From: an uncultured Woeseiaceae bacterium
Lineage (GTDB): Bacteria; Pseudomonadota; Gammaproteobacteria; Woeseiales; Woeseiaceae
DNA length: 6,534 nucleotides
Reading direction: 5' to 3'
NCBI GenBank assembly: GCA_947259435.1
Contig: CAMYMP010000209.1
Coordinates: 1-6,534 of the forward strand
The first letter of the stretch is position 1. Each line of letters opens with the position of its first letter. Below the pieces are notes generated by a model that was not told the DNA's origin, searched no databases, and saw only the letters and a program-made list of their open reading frames with translations. A program made the translations under genes and the position numbers. Positions 6,388 through 6,534 of the stretch are shown here, in pieces.

Positions 6388-6534
6388 GTGAAATCAGTAA
6401 TTAAATCGTTCCAATATGGGGAACATTTGGTCACGCTGGAAACCGGGGCAATTGCCCGTCAGGCAGACGGCGCGGTCCTGGTCGACATGGCCGAAACTCA
6501 GGTACTCGTTACAGCCGTGGGCCGCAAGGCCGCC
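6388..6534 (+). CDS. pnp: Polyribonucleotide nucleotidyltransferase (PNPase), N-terminal fragment cut by window edge
   Basis: PNPase is the trimeric phosphorolytic 3'-5' exoribonuclease of the cytoplasm and the RNA degradosome. Only the first 49 codons are in the window, open to the edge with no stop. They read [20 protein letters not shown] (initiator V as Met), then [28 protein letters not shown]. This matches the start of the first RNase PH-like domain of E. coli PNPase (FQYGQHTVTLETG, ARQA, VFVTVVG). The start is GTG at 6388 with only a weak GAG (6378-6380) seven bases upstream; no in-frame ATG fits the family N-terminus. A weak ribosome site with a structured leader fits post-transcriptional control. 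About 650 residues lie beyond the window. Confidence 0.93.
   Translation, partial: MKSVIKSFQYGEHLVTLETGAIARQADGAVLVDMAETQVLVTAVGRKAA

Overview
This window holds the conserved gammaproteobacterial translation and transcription operon rimP – nusA – infB – rbfA – truB – rpsO – pnp, all on the + strand. Gene order, protein lengths and near-identical motifs to the Escherichia coli proteins point to a gammaproteobacterium of moderately high GC. I cannot place it more finely from the sequence. It is core chromosome. I see no mobile element, CRISPR array, phage gene or horizontally acquired cassette.

Layout. Positions 1-181 are a non-coding leader. It has a TATAAT box at the left edge, a run of RNA hairpins and two intrinsic terminators (about 74-96 and 131-159) before rimP. 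Then come rimP (182-634), nusA (664-2166), infB (2192-4626, interrupted), rbfA (4626-4988), truB (4994-5926), a 92-base gap with a probable rpsO promoter, rpsO (6019-6288), a 99-base gap with a foldable RNA element, and the first 49 codons of pnp (6388 to the right edge). Spacing is tight: infB and rbfA share one base (TAATG), and truB starts 5 bases after rbfA.

How the genes work together. RimP and RbfA mature the 30S subunit, S15 is a 30S protein, IF2 places initiator tRNA, TruB modifies tRNA position 55, NusA controls RNA polymerase pausing and termination, and PNPase degrades RNA. In E. coli this operon is controlled through leader terminators (readthrough affected by NusA and cold-shock proteins), by S15 acting on its own mRNA, and by PNPase with RNase III acting on the pnp leader. 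The tandem leader terminators and the rpsO-pnp hairpin here fit that pattern.

The main anomaly is infB. The reading frame breaks at about 3974-3981, exactly between IF2 domain II and domain III (C1). About 30 family-conserved codons are missing, and the frame is shifted so that the first part stops at 3995-3997. The downstream half is intact in another frame, and an ATG overlaps the stop codon as ATGA. IF2 is normally essential and everything else here is intact. The choices are therefore an assembly or sequencing deletion, a real split two-chain IF2, or an inactivated copy with another infB elsewhere. The sequence alone cannot decide; error should be excluded first.
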